DNA of 64,000 bases from Elgaria multicarinata webbii. Taxonomy: Eukaryota; Chordata; Lepidosauria; Squamata; Anguidae. Each line of letters begins with the position of its first letter. The first letter of the stretch is position 1. The stretch covers positions 145,175,197 to 145,239,196 of the forward strand of contig NC_086173.1 in the NCBI RefSeq assembly GCF_023053635.1, in the 5' to 3' direction. The notes under the pieces were generated by a model that did not search any database, was not told where the DNA came from, and worked only from the letters and a program-made list of their open reading frames with translations. Position numbers and translations under genes: made by a program. Positions 31,922-41,991 of the stretch are shown here, piece after piece.

Positions 31922-32058
31922 GGCACAATCCTATGCAGGTTTAGACAGTAAAAAAAAGTCCTACAATTCCCAGCATACTCCAGCCAGCCATGCTAGCTGG
32001 GGCATGTTGGGAGTTGTAGGACTTCCCCCCCCGGTCTAGACATGTATCAGATCGTGCC
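31922..32058. mobile_element. Palindromic MITE (TAGGATTGTGCC family)
   Basis: Ends GGCACAATCCTATGCAGGTT and GTATCAGATCGTGCC, flanked by CTAAA on both sides (a possible 5-base duplication). The inner arms TCCTACAATTCCCAGCAT and ATGTTGGGAGTTGTAGGA pair. Confidence 0.65.
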
Positions 32059-32837
32059 CTAAAAAACTTAACACATTTATTACAGCATACATTTTCATGA
32101 ATCTTTATATCAACTGCAACACTATCAATCTTTCATTCTATCAACTGATTGATAGATTGTGCCGTGAAAGGATAGGATTGTGCCCTAAAAATGTGTCTGA
32201 AATAAATATTGTAGAAAATAAATTCTCTTCACTGTGGTATTTAATATAGCTTTCGTTGAATTGTACAGATTTTTTAAAACTGTGTAATACGTATGTCTTT
32301 AGCGCTGACAAACGTTACTTTATATTGCTAAATAATGTATTCTTTTTGCAAGTTGCCTCAAAGCGTTGGGGTGGACTATAAATGAAGACATCAGATAATA
32401 ATTATTTTTTAATTAAAAATCTTTTCTCAAGAATTCAAGAGTCAAATTTTCAGCGTTTCCAAAATAACTCATGGCGTATACAACATTTCATTTTGGGTCG
32501 GTAGTTTCCGTGTTCCACAAAAACTGCTACCGAATCATTCTTGCACTTAAAAAGCTAAGAGATCAGGGCTGAAAACATCCAAATATCTTACAAAAGGTTG
32601 TGTTTTCAAGCATACAGCCTCACATTTTTAAGGACCGGTCTTGCACAGAGCTTAAAAGTCATCCATGTTGTAGGCGTCTGTGTCAAATTCCTATGTATGC
32701 TGACCACTGGATGCCTGTGCCTTTCCCTCCTGCCCTCTGCCCACACCATGCTAGAGCTCTCTTCTACCAAGTCATACATGCATGCCCCTGTGCAGGGTCA
32801 GGTACATGGCAATGCACCTAGGCATCCATTTAAGGGA
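32059..32837. other. Intergenic, nothing recognised
   Basis: AT-rich. A second TAGGATTGTGCCCTAAAA fragment lies near 32170-32190. Confidence 0.3.
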
Positions 32838-32945
32838 GGGACTGTAGTTTACCGATAGAGCACATGCTTTGCATATCGAAGATCCCAAGTTCAATTCGTT
32901 ACTTCTTCAGGTAGGGCTGGGAAAGACCTTAAAGAGCCACTGCTG
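32838..32945 (+). mobile_element. tRNA-Ala-derived SINE, 5' part
   Basis: GATAGAGCACATGCTTTGCA then CAAGTTCAATTCGT parallels tRNA-Ala (GGTAGAGC, CTTTGCATG, GGTTCGAT), followed by the SINE body AGGTAGGGCTGGGAAAGACC. It is not a functional tRNA: the stems do not close. Confidence 0.65.
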
Positions 32946-32954
32946 ACCATCAGG

Positions 32955-33375
32955 ATAGACATAAGAAGAACTGTGTTTGGTCAGACCAAAGGCTTATTTA
33001 GTCCAGCATTCTCATAGAATCATAGAATAGTAGAGTTGGAAGGGGCCTATAAGGCCATCGAATCCAACCCCCGCTCAATGCAGGAATCCACCTTAAAGCA
33101 TCCCTGACAGGTGGTTGTCCAGCTGCCTCTTGAAGGCCTCTAGTGTGGGAGAGCCCACAACCTCCCTAGGTAACCGATTCCATTGTCGTACTGCTCTAGC
33201 AGTCAGGAAGTTTTTCCTGATGTCCAGCTGGAATCTGGCTTCCTTTAACTTGAGCCCGTTATTCCGTGTCCTGCACTCTGAGAGAAGCGAGAAGAAATCA
33301 ACTGGACGCCTCTGGGAAGCCCACAACCAAAGCATGAGCGCAGTGAGCACCATCCTCTACCAACTGGCATTGAGA
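32955..33375 (-). mobile_element. L3-like LINE fragment, split by a CR1
   Basis: Part one (32955-33012, GGTCAGACCAAAGGCTTATT) and part two (33300-33375, GGAAGCCCACAACCAAAGCA) are consecutive in the uninterrupted L3-like copy at 40862-41030. The CR1 lies between them. Confidence 0.6.
33013..33299 (-). mobile_element. CR1 LINE 3' end
   Basis: Begins ATAGAATCATAGAATAGTAG (reverse complement of the CR1 terminus). On the minus strand it encodes LLSECRTRNNGLKLKEARFQ and LDIRKNFLTARAVRQWNRLP. Confidence 0.9.
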
Positions 33376-33478
33376 TTCAACCTACCTACATTGGTGTTTC
33401 CAGATAAGGTTTTTATCCTGCAGTGTCCCTGACTAAAACATGCGTTTTGTGGATGGAAGACTTCCCTATGGGGGAAGG

Positions 33479-34005
33479 TTACAGCAGCAGGGATTGTTTA
33501 GCTTGGGGGTGGGAAAGGCGAGTAAAGGGAGGCATGATGGAGGTGTACAAAATGATGCATGGTGTGGAGAACGTGGATAGGGAGGCATGTTTCACCCTCT
33601 CCCATACTAGAACCCAACAGGCCCTTCCCACAAAGCTGAATGGTGGAGATTCAGGACAAACAAAAGGAAGGATTTCTTCCCATAACGCACGGTTAAACTA
33701 CGGCATTCGCTACCACGAGCTGGCCACCAATTTGGATGGCTTCAAAGGAGGACTGGGCAAATCCATGGAGGAGAAAGCTATCAATGTCTACTACTCCTGA
33801 TGGCTATGTGCTACCTCCGGTAACAGAGGCAGTGTGCCTATGTAGTTACTGGGGAACGCAACCTGGAGGGTGCTATTGCACTCATGTCCTACTTGTGGTT
33901 CCCCACAGGCAGCTGGTTAGCCATTGTGTGCATAGAATGCTGGACGAGATGGACCCTGGGTCTGATCCAGCAGGGCTCTTCTTGCGTTCTTCCATCTTTT
34001 TCTTA
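33479..34005 (+). mobile_element. L3-like CR1 LINE 3' region
   Basis: Uninterrupted copy: GGGATTGTTTAGCTTGGGGG, ATGATGGAGGTGTACAAAAT, CTCCTGATGGCTATGTGCTA, then the end GGACGAGATGGACCCTGGGT and CTGATCCAGCAGGGCTCTTC. The frames are broken in many places. Confidence 0.8.
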
Positions 34006-34289
34006 CCAGAAAAAAATCCAGAATTGGAAAAAGACAGAATTGCTGCAGGATTGCCTTTTGATTGGTAGTGTTAGGAGCTGTCCATCTATTTGCACTACGA
34101 GTTGTCTGCCTGGCAGCAGCCCTGGAAATGCAAACCCATCAGGACTACTAGCCATGCTTAGCTGTATCGTCTATGAACAATGCATTGATCTATTCTATGT
34201 TCAGAGGGGGTAGCAGTGTCCATATACTGATCTCCAGCAGCCTGTTCTTCTCCAGACCTGTGCCATGCACCATAGATGCACTGTATGAG

Positions 34290-35239
34290 GAAGAGGAATG
34301 TATGAGGAAGATTATTAATTATTTGGATGAGGAGGTGCAGGGAACGCTTATCAAATTTGCAGATGACACTAAATTGGGTGGGACAGCTAGTACCCTGGAA
34401 GACAGAAACAGACTTCAAAGTGATCTTGATAGGCTGGAGTGCTGGGCTGAAAACAACAGAATGAAATTTAATAGGGATAAATGCCAAGTTCTACATCTAG
34501 GAAATAGAAACCAAATCCACAGTTACAAGATGGGGGATACTTGGCTCAGCAATACTACAAACAAGAAGGATCTTGGAATTGTTGTAGATCACAAGCTGAA
34601 TATGAGCCAACAGTGCGATATGGCTGCAAGAAAGGCAAATGCTATTTTGGGCTGCATTAATAGAAGTATAACTTCCAAATTGCATGAGGTACTGGTTCCT
34701 CTCTATTCGGCCCTGGTTAGGCCTCATCTAGAGTATTGCGTCCAGTTCTGGGCTCCACAATTCAAGAAGGACACAGACAAGCTGGAGCGTGTTCAGAGGA
34801 GGGCAACCAGGATGATCAGGGATCTGGAAACAAAGCCCTATGAAGAGAGACTGAAAGAACTGGGCATGTTTAGCCTGCAGAAGAGAAGATTGAGGGGAGA
34901 CATGATAGCACTCTTCAAATCCTTAAAAGGTTGTCACACAGAGGAGGGCCAGGATCTCTTCTCGATCCTCCCAGAGTGCAGGACACAGAATAATGGGCTC
35001 AAGTTAAAGGAAGCCAGATTCCAGCTGGACATCAGGAAAAACTTCCTGACTGTTAGAGCAGTGCGACAATGGAATAAGTTGCCTGGTGAAGTTGTGGGCT
35101 CTCCCACACTAGAAGCCTTCAAGAGGCAGCTGGACAACCATCTGTCAGGGATACTTTAGGGTGGGTTCCTGCATTGAGCAGGGGGTTGGACTCGATGGCT
35201 TTATAGGCCCCTGCCAACTCTGCTATTCTATGATTCTGT
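34290..35239 (+). mobile_element. CR1 LINE, longest copy of the young subfamily
   Basis: One frame is open from 34173 through 35159; the CR1 part begins near 34290 (IINYLDEEVQGTLIKFADDT). The catalytic FADD is intact and is followed by KFNRDKCQVLHLG, KLNMSQQCDMAARKANAILG, LVRPHLEYCVQFWAPQ and the complete C-terminus RQLDNHLSGIL. The 3' UTR ends in GCTATTCTATGATTCTGTG. The N-terminal endonuclease and most of the RT are missing, so it cannot move by itself. Confidence 0.93.
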
Positions 35240-35715
35240 GAGGAGCGGGCTGCTGGGGGCATGTCAGTGAGGTGTGGGCGGGCTACTTGCTTGGTTTGAC
35301 CAAGCACGTTGCTGTTTGTCCAGCATTGCATTCTACAGGGAGTGGAAGTGAGTCAGGAGGAGAGGGCACATTGGATTGCCTACAGGGATACAGTCAGTGT
35401 GAGCTGGGACTAAAAATGTACTGCTTAAAAAAAAAATCCAGAGTGCAAGGATTTTGCCATTGGGGGCGTATTTTGCGTTCCAAGGATGTTCAGAGAGAGT
35501 AAAGACTTTCCCCTTTACTATATTATGCAAATCAATAAAAATGATGCAAAACTACTTACTTTGCTTATGTTCTATTTACATGCTTTGTTTGTTTGCACTT
35601 GTGTCTTACAAAGCATGTGGTTTTTAGACACTGTAACAACAAAAGGACATACATGGGAGGGGACGTTAACGGTGATAAGGAAGGTAAGTTAGGAGGCCTT
35701 GCATGGCACTGATTA
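35240..35715. other. Intergenic, nothing recognised
   Basis: No supported feature. Short ORFs have no motifs. Confidence 0.3.
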
Positions 35716-36228
35716 TGACTGGGTTCAGACAACACAGTAACCAATGGTGGTTTAAATAATCAATGGTTGGTTATTTAACCCACCATGGGTTATTGTGTTG
35801 TGTGGAGGGAGTTTTTTAAACCAACGGTTGGTTATTTGGCTGAAATAACCAATGCTGTGCAGAGTTGGCCATTTGAACCACCATTGGTTATCGTGTTGTG
35901 TGGAGGGCACTGTGGGTTATTTCATCAGCCACAGAGTTGCAAGGCAAGAGCAGTCAAAAGCAGTGGCTGCTGCTCTATTCCAGCTGGCAGGATAGATTTT
36001 CAGCAGCACTAGCTGATGGGATACTACCAGAAGAACTGAGGACAGAGAGAGGATAAGGGATGAGTGAGTCAACTCAGCGTGAATTATTATTTATTACATT
36101 TATATACCGCCTCATAGCTGAAATGATTATAATTTTGTGGGAGAGTACCCCCTAGATAAATAGCTGTTGAGTTGATTATTACCCAACCATGTAATAATGA
36201 CTATGGTGTTGTCTGAATGCTGCTACTG
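35716..36228. mobile_element. Large palindromic MITE (GTTCAGACAACAC ends)
   Basis: Begins GGGTTCAGACAACACAGTAA and ends CTATGGTGTTGTCTGAATGC, inverted complements. The interior repeats ACCAATGGTGG and TTGGTTATT in both directions. A short L2-like tail (36084-36122, TATATACCGCCTCATAGCTG) appears to have inserted inside. Confidence 0.6.
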
Positions 36229-36877
36229 TGGTGTTTGAACAGTGGAAGGGGTGCACATTCTATCTTCATGTTTCCAATTATCCATAATCATGAGGACTAG
36301 AAACAAATTTAATGTAAGTGCAGATTGTATCTTAAATCCAAATTCTGCATAAGATTCTGGACTTGCAGAAGATGAAATAATGTTTGATTTCCTGGAACAG
36401 AGATTTTGCTAAAATTAAGCCACCATTCAGTTGCATTCTATGATTATTGAGGGCAAACTCAAATATTGCAGAAACAAGAGTACCACTATTTGATTCATTT
36501 TTTTTCTTTTTTCTTGTTTCTTTAGCTGCTTTTCTCCCATTCTTTTAGTTCTTCAGACTAATGATTGCTTGACTCTAAAAACTATGAATTAACATTATTT
36601 GATTATCATAATGTTTTGCTAGTTTACCAGTTATTTCAAAATTGGGAGCCTTAGCCGTGCCGATGTGGGTCATAGCTGTGCTCCATATGACTCATCAGCC
36701 TGTTTACCTACAGTGGCTGTGTTCATTCAGGAGCTTCAGAAGCAAGACTTAAATGCTGCTACCCATGCCATGTGGTTAATCTTCAGGAGGTGGAAGGCAA
36801 ACATTCTCGTCTCTAAAAATGTATGGAATACTCAAGTGGTGTTCCATGGGCTAGAACTGGCTCCCTATTTAATTTAG
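36229..36877. other. Intergenic, nothing recognised
   Basis: AT-rich sequence without motif or repeat match. Confidence 0.3.
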
Positions 36878-37033
36878 TAGGGTGACGATGTGGAAGGGAG
36901 GACAGGTGTTGTGATGAAGAGGGAATTTCATCAGGTGCTTTACGCATACAAATGACATCTGCTGAAATTCCCTTTTTCAATACAACTGTTAAAGATACAG
37001 GAACCCTGTCCTTCTTTTCATATGGTCACCCTA
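36878..37033. mobile_element. Palindromic DNA element (TAGGGTGACNAT ends), short form
   Basis: Ends TAGGGTGACGATGTGGAAGG and CTTTTCATATGGTCACCCTA. Flanks AATTTAG and AATTTCA share five bases. An internally deleted relative of 42056-42371. Confidence 0.7.
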
Positions 37034-37036
37034 AAT

Positions 37037-37094
37037 TTCATAGAATCATAGAATAGTAGAGTTGGAAGGAGCCTACAAGGCCATCGAGCCCAAC
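37037..37094 (-). mobile_element. CR1 3' tail
   Basis: TCATAGAATCATAGAATAGT with the following 38 bases is the reverse complement of a CR1 3' end. Confidence 0.75.
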
Positions 37095-37394
37095 GCCATG
37101 TTTCTTTCATGGAAATCAAGGCAGCATACAAAGGATGGCGAAGCAGTCTCCCATTAAGGCACTGATCGAAGCCACATAGGTCCATATGGTAGTTGCATCA
37201 TACTGTGCATTTAGTTCATGCCCAGGGGGTTCACTTTTTCATGTTATACTTTTTGTAATGAACACCATTTGTCATGTGTTATATGTGTGTTGGCACGCGT
37301 GTTTATTATCTTTCCCCTTTTATTGTGAATTTAACAAAACAAAACAGAAAACAAATCATGAAAAGAAAACACACACCATGTATTGCAGCACAGT

Positions 37395-37460
37395 ATGGCT
37401 ACTCGGATGAAAGCTCCATTGAGTTTAATGGGATTTACTCCCAGGTGAGTGTGTACAGTA
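37395..37460. repeat. Short palindromic interspersed repeat
   Basis: CTCCATTGAGTTTAATGGGA then TTTACTCCCAGGTGAGTGTG, the right-hand part of the family. Confidence 0.5.
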
Positions 37461-37486
37461 TTGAAGCCTTGGTCTTTTAATGCATT

Positions 37487-37625
37487 ATCATAGAATAGTA
37501 GGGTCGGAAGGGGCCTACAAGGCCATCAAGTCCAAGCCCCTGCTCAATGCAGGAATCCACTTTAAAGCATCCCTGATGGATGGTTGTCCAGCTGCCTGTT
37601 GAAGGCCTCTAGTGCCACAAGAGCC
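37487..37625 (-). mobile_element. CR1 3' end fragment
   Basis: Starts TATCATAGAATAGTAGGGTC and continues into the C-terminal codons for the RQLDNH region before breaking off at the CpG-rich region. Confidence 0.8.
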
Positions 37626-37639
37626 ACAAGACCTGGAAA

Positions 37640-38105
37640 TGGGGCTGGTTAGGCGCCCAAATGGCGGAAAATAAAGAAATGAAGCCCAGTGTTGAAAGTT
37701 GCGGTGACCAGCAGAGGCCTCTCGATTTTGCGAGCGGAGCAAAGAGGAAGCTGCTCGCTCTCTCTTCCTCGTCTTCTCAGGAACATCCTGGCTGGGATTC
37801 CGCCACGCCAACGACGTATCGCCTGGAGTGCGGCGGCTTTCTCCTCCGGTGGCCTCCGGAGTCCAGGGGCGGAGGCTGATGGGACGCTGAAGTTCCTCTT
37901 TGCCCGACCCGAGGGGGAACTGAGCCCCGCTGCCTTCGTCCCACGCTTGGGGGATCCCCCGCGACGCAGGTCTAGAAGCGGGTGACCTCCCCCTCCGCCG
38001 CTCCCCAGACCCTGGGTGAGTGAATGAGGAGGGGAGGCGTGGTCTGGGAGCAGAACGGTAGCGAGGAACCGGCGACTATGCATGTCTGAAGAGGGAGCTT
38101 GACCT
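37640..38105 (+). promoter_or_regulatory. CpG-rich promoter and first exon of the 42.6-kb ZNF gene
   Basis: Strong CpG content. Contains CAAATGGCGGAAAA (YY1-like) at about 37658, a near-match CTCF-like core at 37708-37719 (CCAGCAGAGGCC), the 19-base block at 37903-37921 and the donor CCCTGG|GTGAGTG ending an exon at 38015, 94 bases after the block. The first exon then appears non-coding, with translation starting in the terminal exon at 42587. Long ORFs on both strands here are composition effects. Confidence 0.6.
37903..37921 (+). promoter_or_regulatory. Shared 19-base ZNF promoter/first-exon block, copy 3
   Basis: CCCGACCCGAGGGGGAACT, the most divergent of the five copies. Confidence 0.6.
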
Positions 38106-38121
38106 GGAGGAAAGCAAGGGA

Positions 38122-38323
38122 GGCTGGTGGCTCCGATTTCGGCGGGGCTGCAAACCCAGGGGCCGCGGTTCAGTAAAAACCAGCCAGGACTCTCAAGGAG
38201 CTATCCAAGGTGCTGAATAGAAACCCGCCCATTAGATTCAGCACCTTGGAGAGCTCCTTTAGCCTTCTGGCTGGTTCTGACTGAAACCCCACCGAAACTG
38301 GAGTCACCAGCCGCCACTGGAGG
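38122..38323. mobile_element. Palindromic MITE (GGCTGGTGGCTCCGAT family)
   Basis: GAGGCTGGTGGCTCCGATTT pairs with the end AACTGGAGTCACCAGCCGCC, and the arms meet at GGTGCTGAAT/ATTCAGCACC. A second copy is at 41770-41991. It lies just inside the first intron of the 42.6-kb gene. Confidence 0.65.
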
Positions 38324-38574
38324 AAAGCCGAGGGAGGGGAGCTGTTTTCATGGAGCACGTGGAGCGGGAGGAGGTGGACTGTCTTCGGATAACTCTGCAG
38401 CCCCCGGGAAGGGGAGAATGTATTGCAGATTTGATACAGATAATCCACCTGGATTAAACGAAGGTGTGTGGGATTGTAGTGGATGCATCAACTAGCTCAT
38501 TGGGGGTCCATTTCTCCTCCGGATGTTCTTGCACTCCCTCTGAAGGAGCAGGTTCGTAGCTTGGGGGGTTCTCC

Positions 38575-39370
38575 TAGAACAATCTCTGTCACTTGAGGCT
38601 CAGGTGGTCTCGGTGGCATGGAGTGCCTTCTACCAACTCCATTTGGTGGCCCAGCTACGCCCCTATCTGGACAGGGATAACCTAGCTTCAATTGTCCATG
38701 CTCTGGTAACCTCCAAATTAGATTACTGCAATGCCCTCTACGTGGGGCTGCCTTTGAAGACAGTTTGGAAGCTGCAGCTTGTTCAAAATGCAGCGGCCAG
38801 ATTAATAACCGGAACCAGAAGGTTCGAGCATATAAGACCCGCTCCGGCCCGCTTGCATTGGCTGCCTATACGTTTTCGAGCCCAATTCAAGGTGCTGGTT
38901 TTAACCTATAAAGCCTTACACAGCTTGGGACCACAATACCCGACGGAACACCTCTCCCGACATGAACCTACCCATACACTACACTCAACATCTAAGATCC
39001 TCCTCCGACTGCCTATTCCGAGGGAAGCTCGGAGGATGGCAACAAGGGAGAAGGCCTTTTCGGTGGTGGCCCCCCCAATTATGGAATGATCTCCCCGGCG
39101 ATGCTCGCCTGGTGCCAACATTGTTATCTTTCCGGCGCCAGGTCAAGACTTTTCTCTTCTCCCAGGTAGTTAGCAACATGGGCTGAGTTTTTAACTGACC
39201 CCAGAATAGTTTGTTTTAAATGGATATTGTTGTTTTTATGCTTTTGATAGTTTTTAATTTTTATATTTGTTTTTAAAGTTCACTGTTTTTAACTTTTGTA
39301 AACCGCCCAGAGAGCTTCAGCTATGGGGCAGTATATAAATGTAATAAACAAATATATAAATAAATAATTC
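38575..39370 (+). mobile_element. L2-like LINE C-terminus and 3' UTR
   Basis: The frame 38604-39089 encodes SAFYQLHLVAQLRPYLDRDN, ALVTSKLDYCNALYVGLPLK, LVQNAAARLITGTRRFEH and RLHWLPIRFRAQFKVLVLTY. A shift near 39040 moves the rest (WPPQLWNDLPGDARL, FRRQVKTFLFSQ) into another frame. The 3' UTR ends CCGCCCAGAGAGCTTCAGCT ... ATAAATGTAATAAAC. Same family as the tails at 7971, 18080 and 53468. Confidence 0.85.
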
Positions 39371-39836
39371 CCCCCACCCCCCACCCTGCTGGCTAGGGAT
39401 GATAGGAGTTGCAGTGCAACATCTGAAGGGCCCCATGTTGCCCTCCCCTTGCATCTGCCATGGTGCCAACAGCTTGAAGGGAAGTGTGTGGGAAGCAGGG
39501 CCGGTGCCAGACTATTTTGCGCCTTAGGCAAGGTGAGCTACTTTCACACACACACACACACACCAAAAAAATGCCAACTTTGATTTTTAAGAACATATGT
39601 TTCCTGGAAAAAATAAGAAGCACAAAACTTGAAACTGCTAAATTTATTTTAAAGTGCAAGAAATATGTCATGCCAATTATAGCAAACAAATTGGAAAGGA
39701 ACATCTATGGGTCTAAAATGCATTATTTAATAGGAATATCACCTCCAAATCATCCCCCCAACTCACACACACGCACACACACACACTCAGCATCACTCAC
39801 TCCAAACAAACACACCATGCACCCCATTCACCCATA

Positions 39837-39840
<4 letters not shown>

Positions 39841-39905
<65 letters not shown>
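39841..39905. repeat. (CT)n(CA)n compound microsatellite
   Basis: About 17 CT then 15 CA units inside the hAT-type element. A further CA-rich stretch lies at 39763-39786. Confidence 0.9.
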
Positions 39906-39907
<2 letters not shown>

Positions 39908-40087
39908 CTCAGTCTTACCTTACTCGCTTCTTCTTTTTCTTCTTCTCCACCTCCTGGTGCTTGCTGCTTGCTTCTTCTTGCTTCTTCTTCTTCCCCCTCT
40001 TCTTCAGCGCTGAGGGGGGTGCTGGAGGCCCAGCCACTCGCAACAGCAAGCGAACTGAGCCCCGCCCTCTGCCTTGAGTCGCCCTCA

Positions 40088-40267
40088 TGCTGAGATGGTG
40101 CCCTGCACCCACCCAGCCGAAGTGAAGCCAGGGAAGCTGGGGTGGGGGCGGCAGCTCCATGTTTGGGCTTCCGGGCATGTTCCGGAAGTCCGAACATGGA
40201 GCCTCCCCACCCCCATCCCAGCGTCCCTGGCTTCGCTTCAGCTGGGTGGCCATGGGGCGCCATCTCG
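40088..40267. repeat. Long inverted repeat (hairpin) inside the hAT element
   Basis: The left arm runs from GAGATGGTGCCCTGCACCC to GGGCTTCCGG and the right arm from CCGGAAGTCCGAACATGGAG to GCGCCATCTCGCC, about 88 bases each with some mismatches and a tiny loop (GCATG). Confidence 0.8.
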
Positions 40268-40424
40268 CCTGCCCAGGCCCAGCTGAATCCTCGGGCAGGG
40301 CCAGCTCACAGCCAACGTGCATGACCCTCTTAGCTTGGCGCTCTAGGCGGCCGCCTGAGTGGCCTCTATGGTAGCACCGCCCTGGTGGGAAGGAGATGGG
40401 GGATAGTAGCTATGATTCATTTAT

Positions 40425-40537
40425 GGTGCAAGCCTATGCATGTTTAGATGGAAAAAAATGTCCTACAATTGGCTGGGGAATGCTGGGAGCTGTAGGACTC
40501 CCCCCCTCCCCTGTCTAAACATGCATAGGATTGTGCC
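40425..40537. mobile_element. Palindromic MITE (TAGGATTGTGCC family)
   Basis: Ends GGTGCAAGCCTATGCATGTT and AACATGCATAGGATTGTGCC. Confidence 0.7.
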
Positions 40538-40861
40538 TTGATTGTGCATTGCCAGAAAGGTGGGAGATACAGTGCATGAAATGTTACCCTAAATCAACAT
40601 AGTAGCCTACAGTGAGGGAAAGGTGTTTTTGCGATGCCCTGCTGCTCATGCTTCCTCATTGTGAAAATAGTCAATTTGTTCCATAAATAAATAGTCCGGG
40701 TCTGGTGGAAGCATAGCTCAGCAATGGACTACATGTTTTCGATCCTTGGCATACACAGTTACAAGGGGTCTCTCTCAGGTTGAAATGCTGGGAAGAAATT
40801 CTGTCTGTGTTCACAGACACAAATGGTGATTGATAAAATCTTGTTGATAAAATCCTGTAAT

Positions 40862-41030
40862 TAAGAACCCTATTGGATCAGACCATGAGTCCATGTAGCA
40901 CTTTGTTCCCACAGTGGCTAACCAGCTGTCAACCAGGGACCCACAAGCAGGACAATAGTGCAACAGCAGCCTCCTACCCATGTTCCCCAGCAACTGGTGT
41001 ATATAGGCTTACTGCCTCTGATGCTGGAGT
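40862..41030 (-). mobile_element. L3-like LINE 3' end
   Basis: AAGAACCCTATTGGATCAGA ... CCCATGTTCCCCAGCAACTG is the reverse complement of the L3-like 3' region. Bases 40700-40800 upstream may be a worn tRNA-Ala SINE (GCATAGCTCAGCAATGGACT). Confidence 0.65.
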
Positions 41031-41104
41031 CTGTGATCTGTGTTACCCTTTGTTCCTGCTTAATATCCCATTTCTGGGCTTTCCTCTGTCATTCAGCATA
41101 TACC

Positions 41105-41230
41105 GCAGCCTTCCCCAACCTGGGGCCTTCCAGATGTGTTAGACTACAACTTTCATCAGCATGGCCCTTTGCTATTATGGGAGTTGTAGTCTAACACATC
41201 TGGAGGGCACCAGGTTGAGGAAGGCTTTTG
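41105..41230. mobile_element. Palindromic hAT-type MITE, well preserved
   Basis: CCAGATGTGTTAGACTACAA pairs with GGAGTTGTAGTCTAACACAT. Outer ends CCTTCCCCAACCTGGGG and CCAGGTTGAGGAAGG. Confidence 0.75.
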
Positions 41231-41519
41231 TCTTTTGTGTGCTCTTTCCGTCATTCTAAAAGGCTGAAATGCTGGCAGTAAGAGCTTCTAGCTAAAATAG
41301 GCTGGAATTTTTGGCCCTGCCACTTTTGCCTTTGGGAAATGCTGGGAGTTGTAGGACTGTTTTCTGCCTAAATCTGCGTAGGATTGAGACCTACGTATAC
41401 TGCAGTGACCTCATCCTTTTGTCTACTGTACCGATTGCATTAGCAAAGCAGGCTTCTTGCCTGTGCCTCCGTGCCCTCTCTCACAAATGCTCGGCCTCTG
41501 GTCCTGGCTAGAGTTAAAC

Positions 41520-41645
41520 CAGGGGTGGGCAACTTGGCACCCTCCACATGTTTTGAACTACAAGCCCCAGCTAGCATGGCCAATGATCAGGCATTATGGG
41601 AGTTGTACTCTAAAACATTTGGAGAACACCAGGTTGCCTACCCTG
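41520..41645. mobile_element. Palindromic hAT-type MITE with 8-bp duplication
   Basis: CAGGGGTGGGCAACTTGGCA ... CCAGGTTGCCTACCCTG, flanked by AGTTAAAC and AGTTAGAC (7 of 8). Same family as 3801-3922. Confidence 0.8.
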
Positions 41646-41769
41646 AGTTAGACTATCTGGAAGTATTTTTTTTTATTTATTAAATCATAAATGCTGCTTG
41701 CCCATATTCTTCCATTCATACTTTTGCTATCATAGTTCCTTTGCAACAATTGAGCTGATCTAGTGTAAG

Positions 41770-41991
41770 TTTGTGGCTCCAATTTTGGTGGGGCTGTGAC
41801 TTCATTCTGGGTTTCAATCAGAACTAGCAAGAACTCTAAAGCAGCTATCCGAGCTATCCCCCAAATATGTTCAGCACCTTGGATAGTTCCTCTAGCAGTC
41901 CAGATGGTTCTGACTTAAACCCAGAGTGGATTCACAGCCTCACTGAAATCAGAGCCACCAGCCTCCACTGGTAGTGATTAAGATAAATGGG
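41770..41991. mobile_element. Palindromic MITE (GGCTGGTGGCTCCGAT family), copy 2
   Basis: GGCTCCAATTTTGGTGGGGC pairs with the distal CCTCACTGAAATCAGAGCCA. Related to 38122-38323. Confidence 0.6.

Larger units (their letters stand above)
39496..40384 (+). mobile_element. Non-autonomous hAT-type element with perfect 8-bp duplication
   Basis: Starts CAGGGCCGGTGCCAGACTAT and ends GGTAGCACCGCCCTG. Flanked by identical octamers GTGGGAAG at 39488-39495 and 40385-40392. The first 130 bases and the last 60 match the 19228-19486 copy. The middle is unrelated: a (CT)n(CA)n tract, a TTCTTC-rich stretch and a 180-base hairpin. No transposase is encoded; the ORFs are low-complexity. Confidence 0.85.

Noticed and set aside
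32838-32910. Possible tRNA-Ala gene
   Set aside because: The anticodon and acceptor stems do not pair and SINE body sequence follows; the same holds at 55270 and 58200.
34173-34290. N-terminal part of the 328-codon frame as a host protein
   Set aside because: The frame merely extends upstream of the CR1 insertion; the first 40 or so codons have no similarity to anything recognised.
37649-38083. 144-codon minus-strand ORF
   Set aside because: Crosses the CpG-rich first-exon region of the plus-strand gene; no motif, low-complexity residues.
39874-40322. Overlapping 129- and 135-codon minus ORFs
   Set aside because: They read a CA/CT microsatellite and a hairpin within the hAT-type element; no transposase motif.
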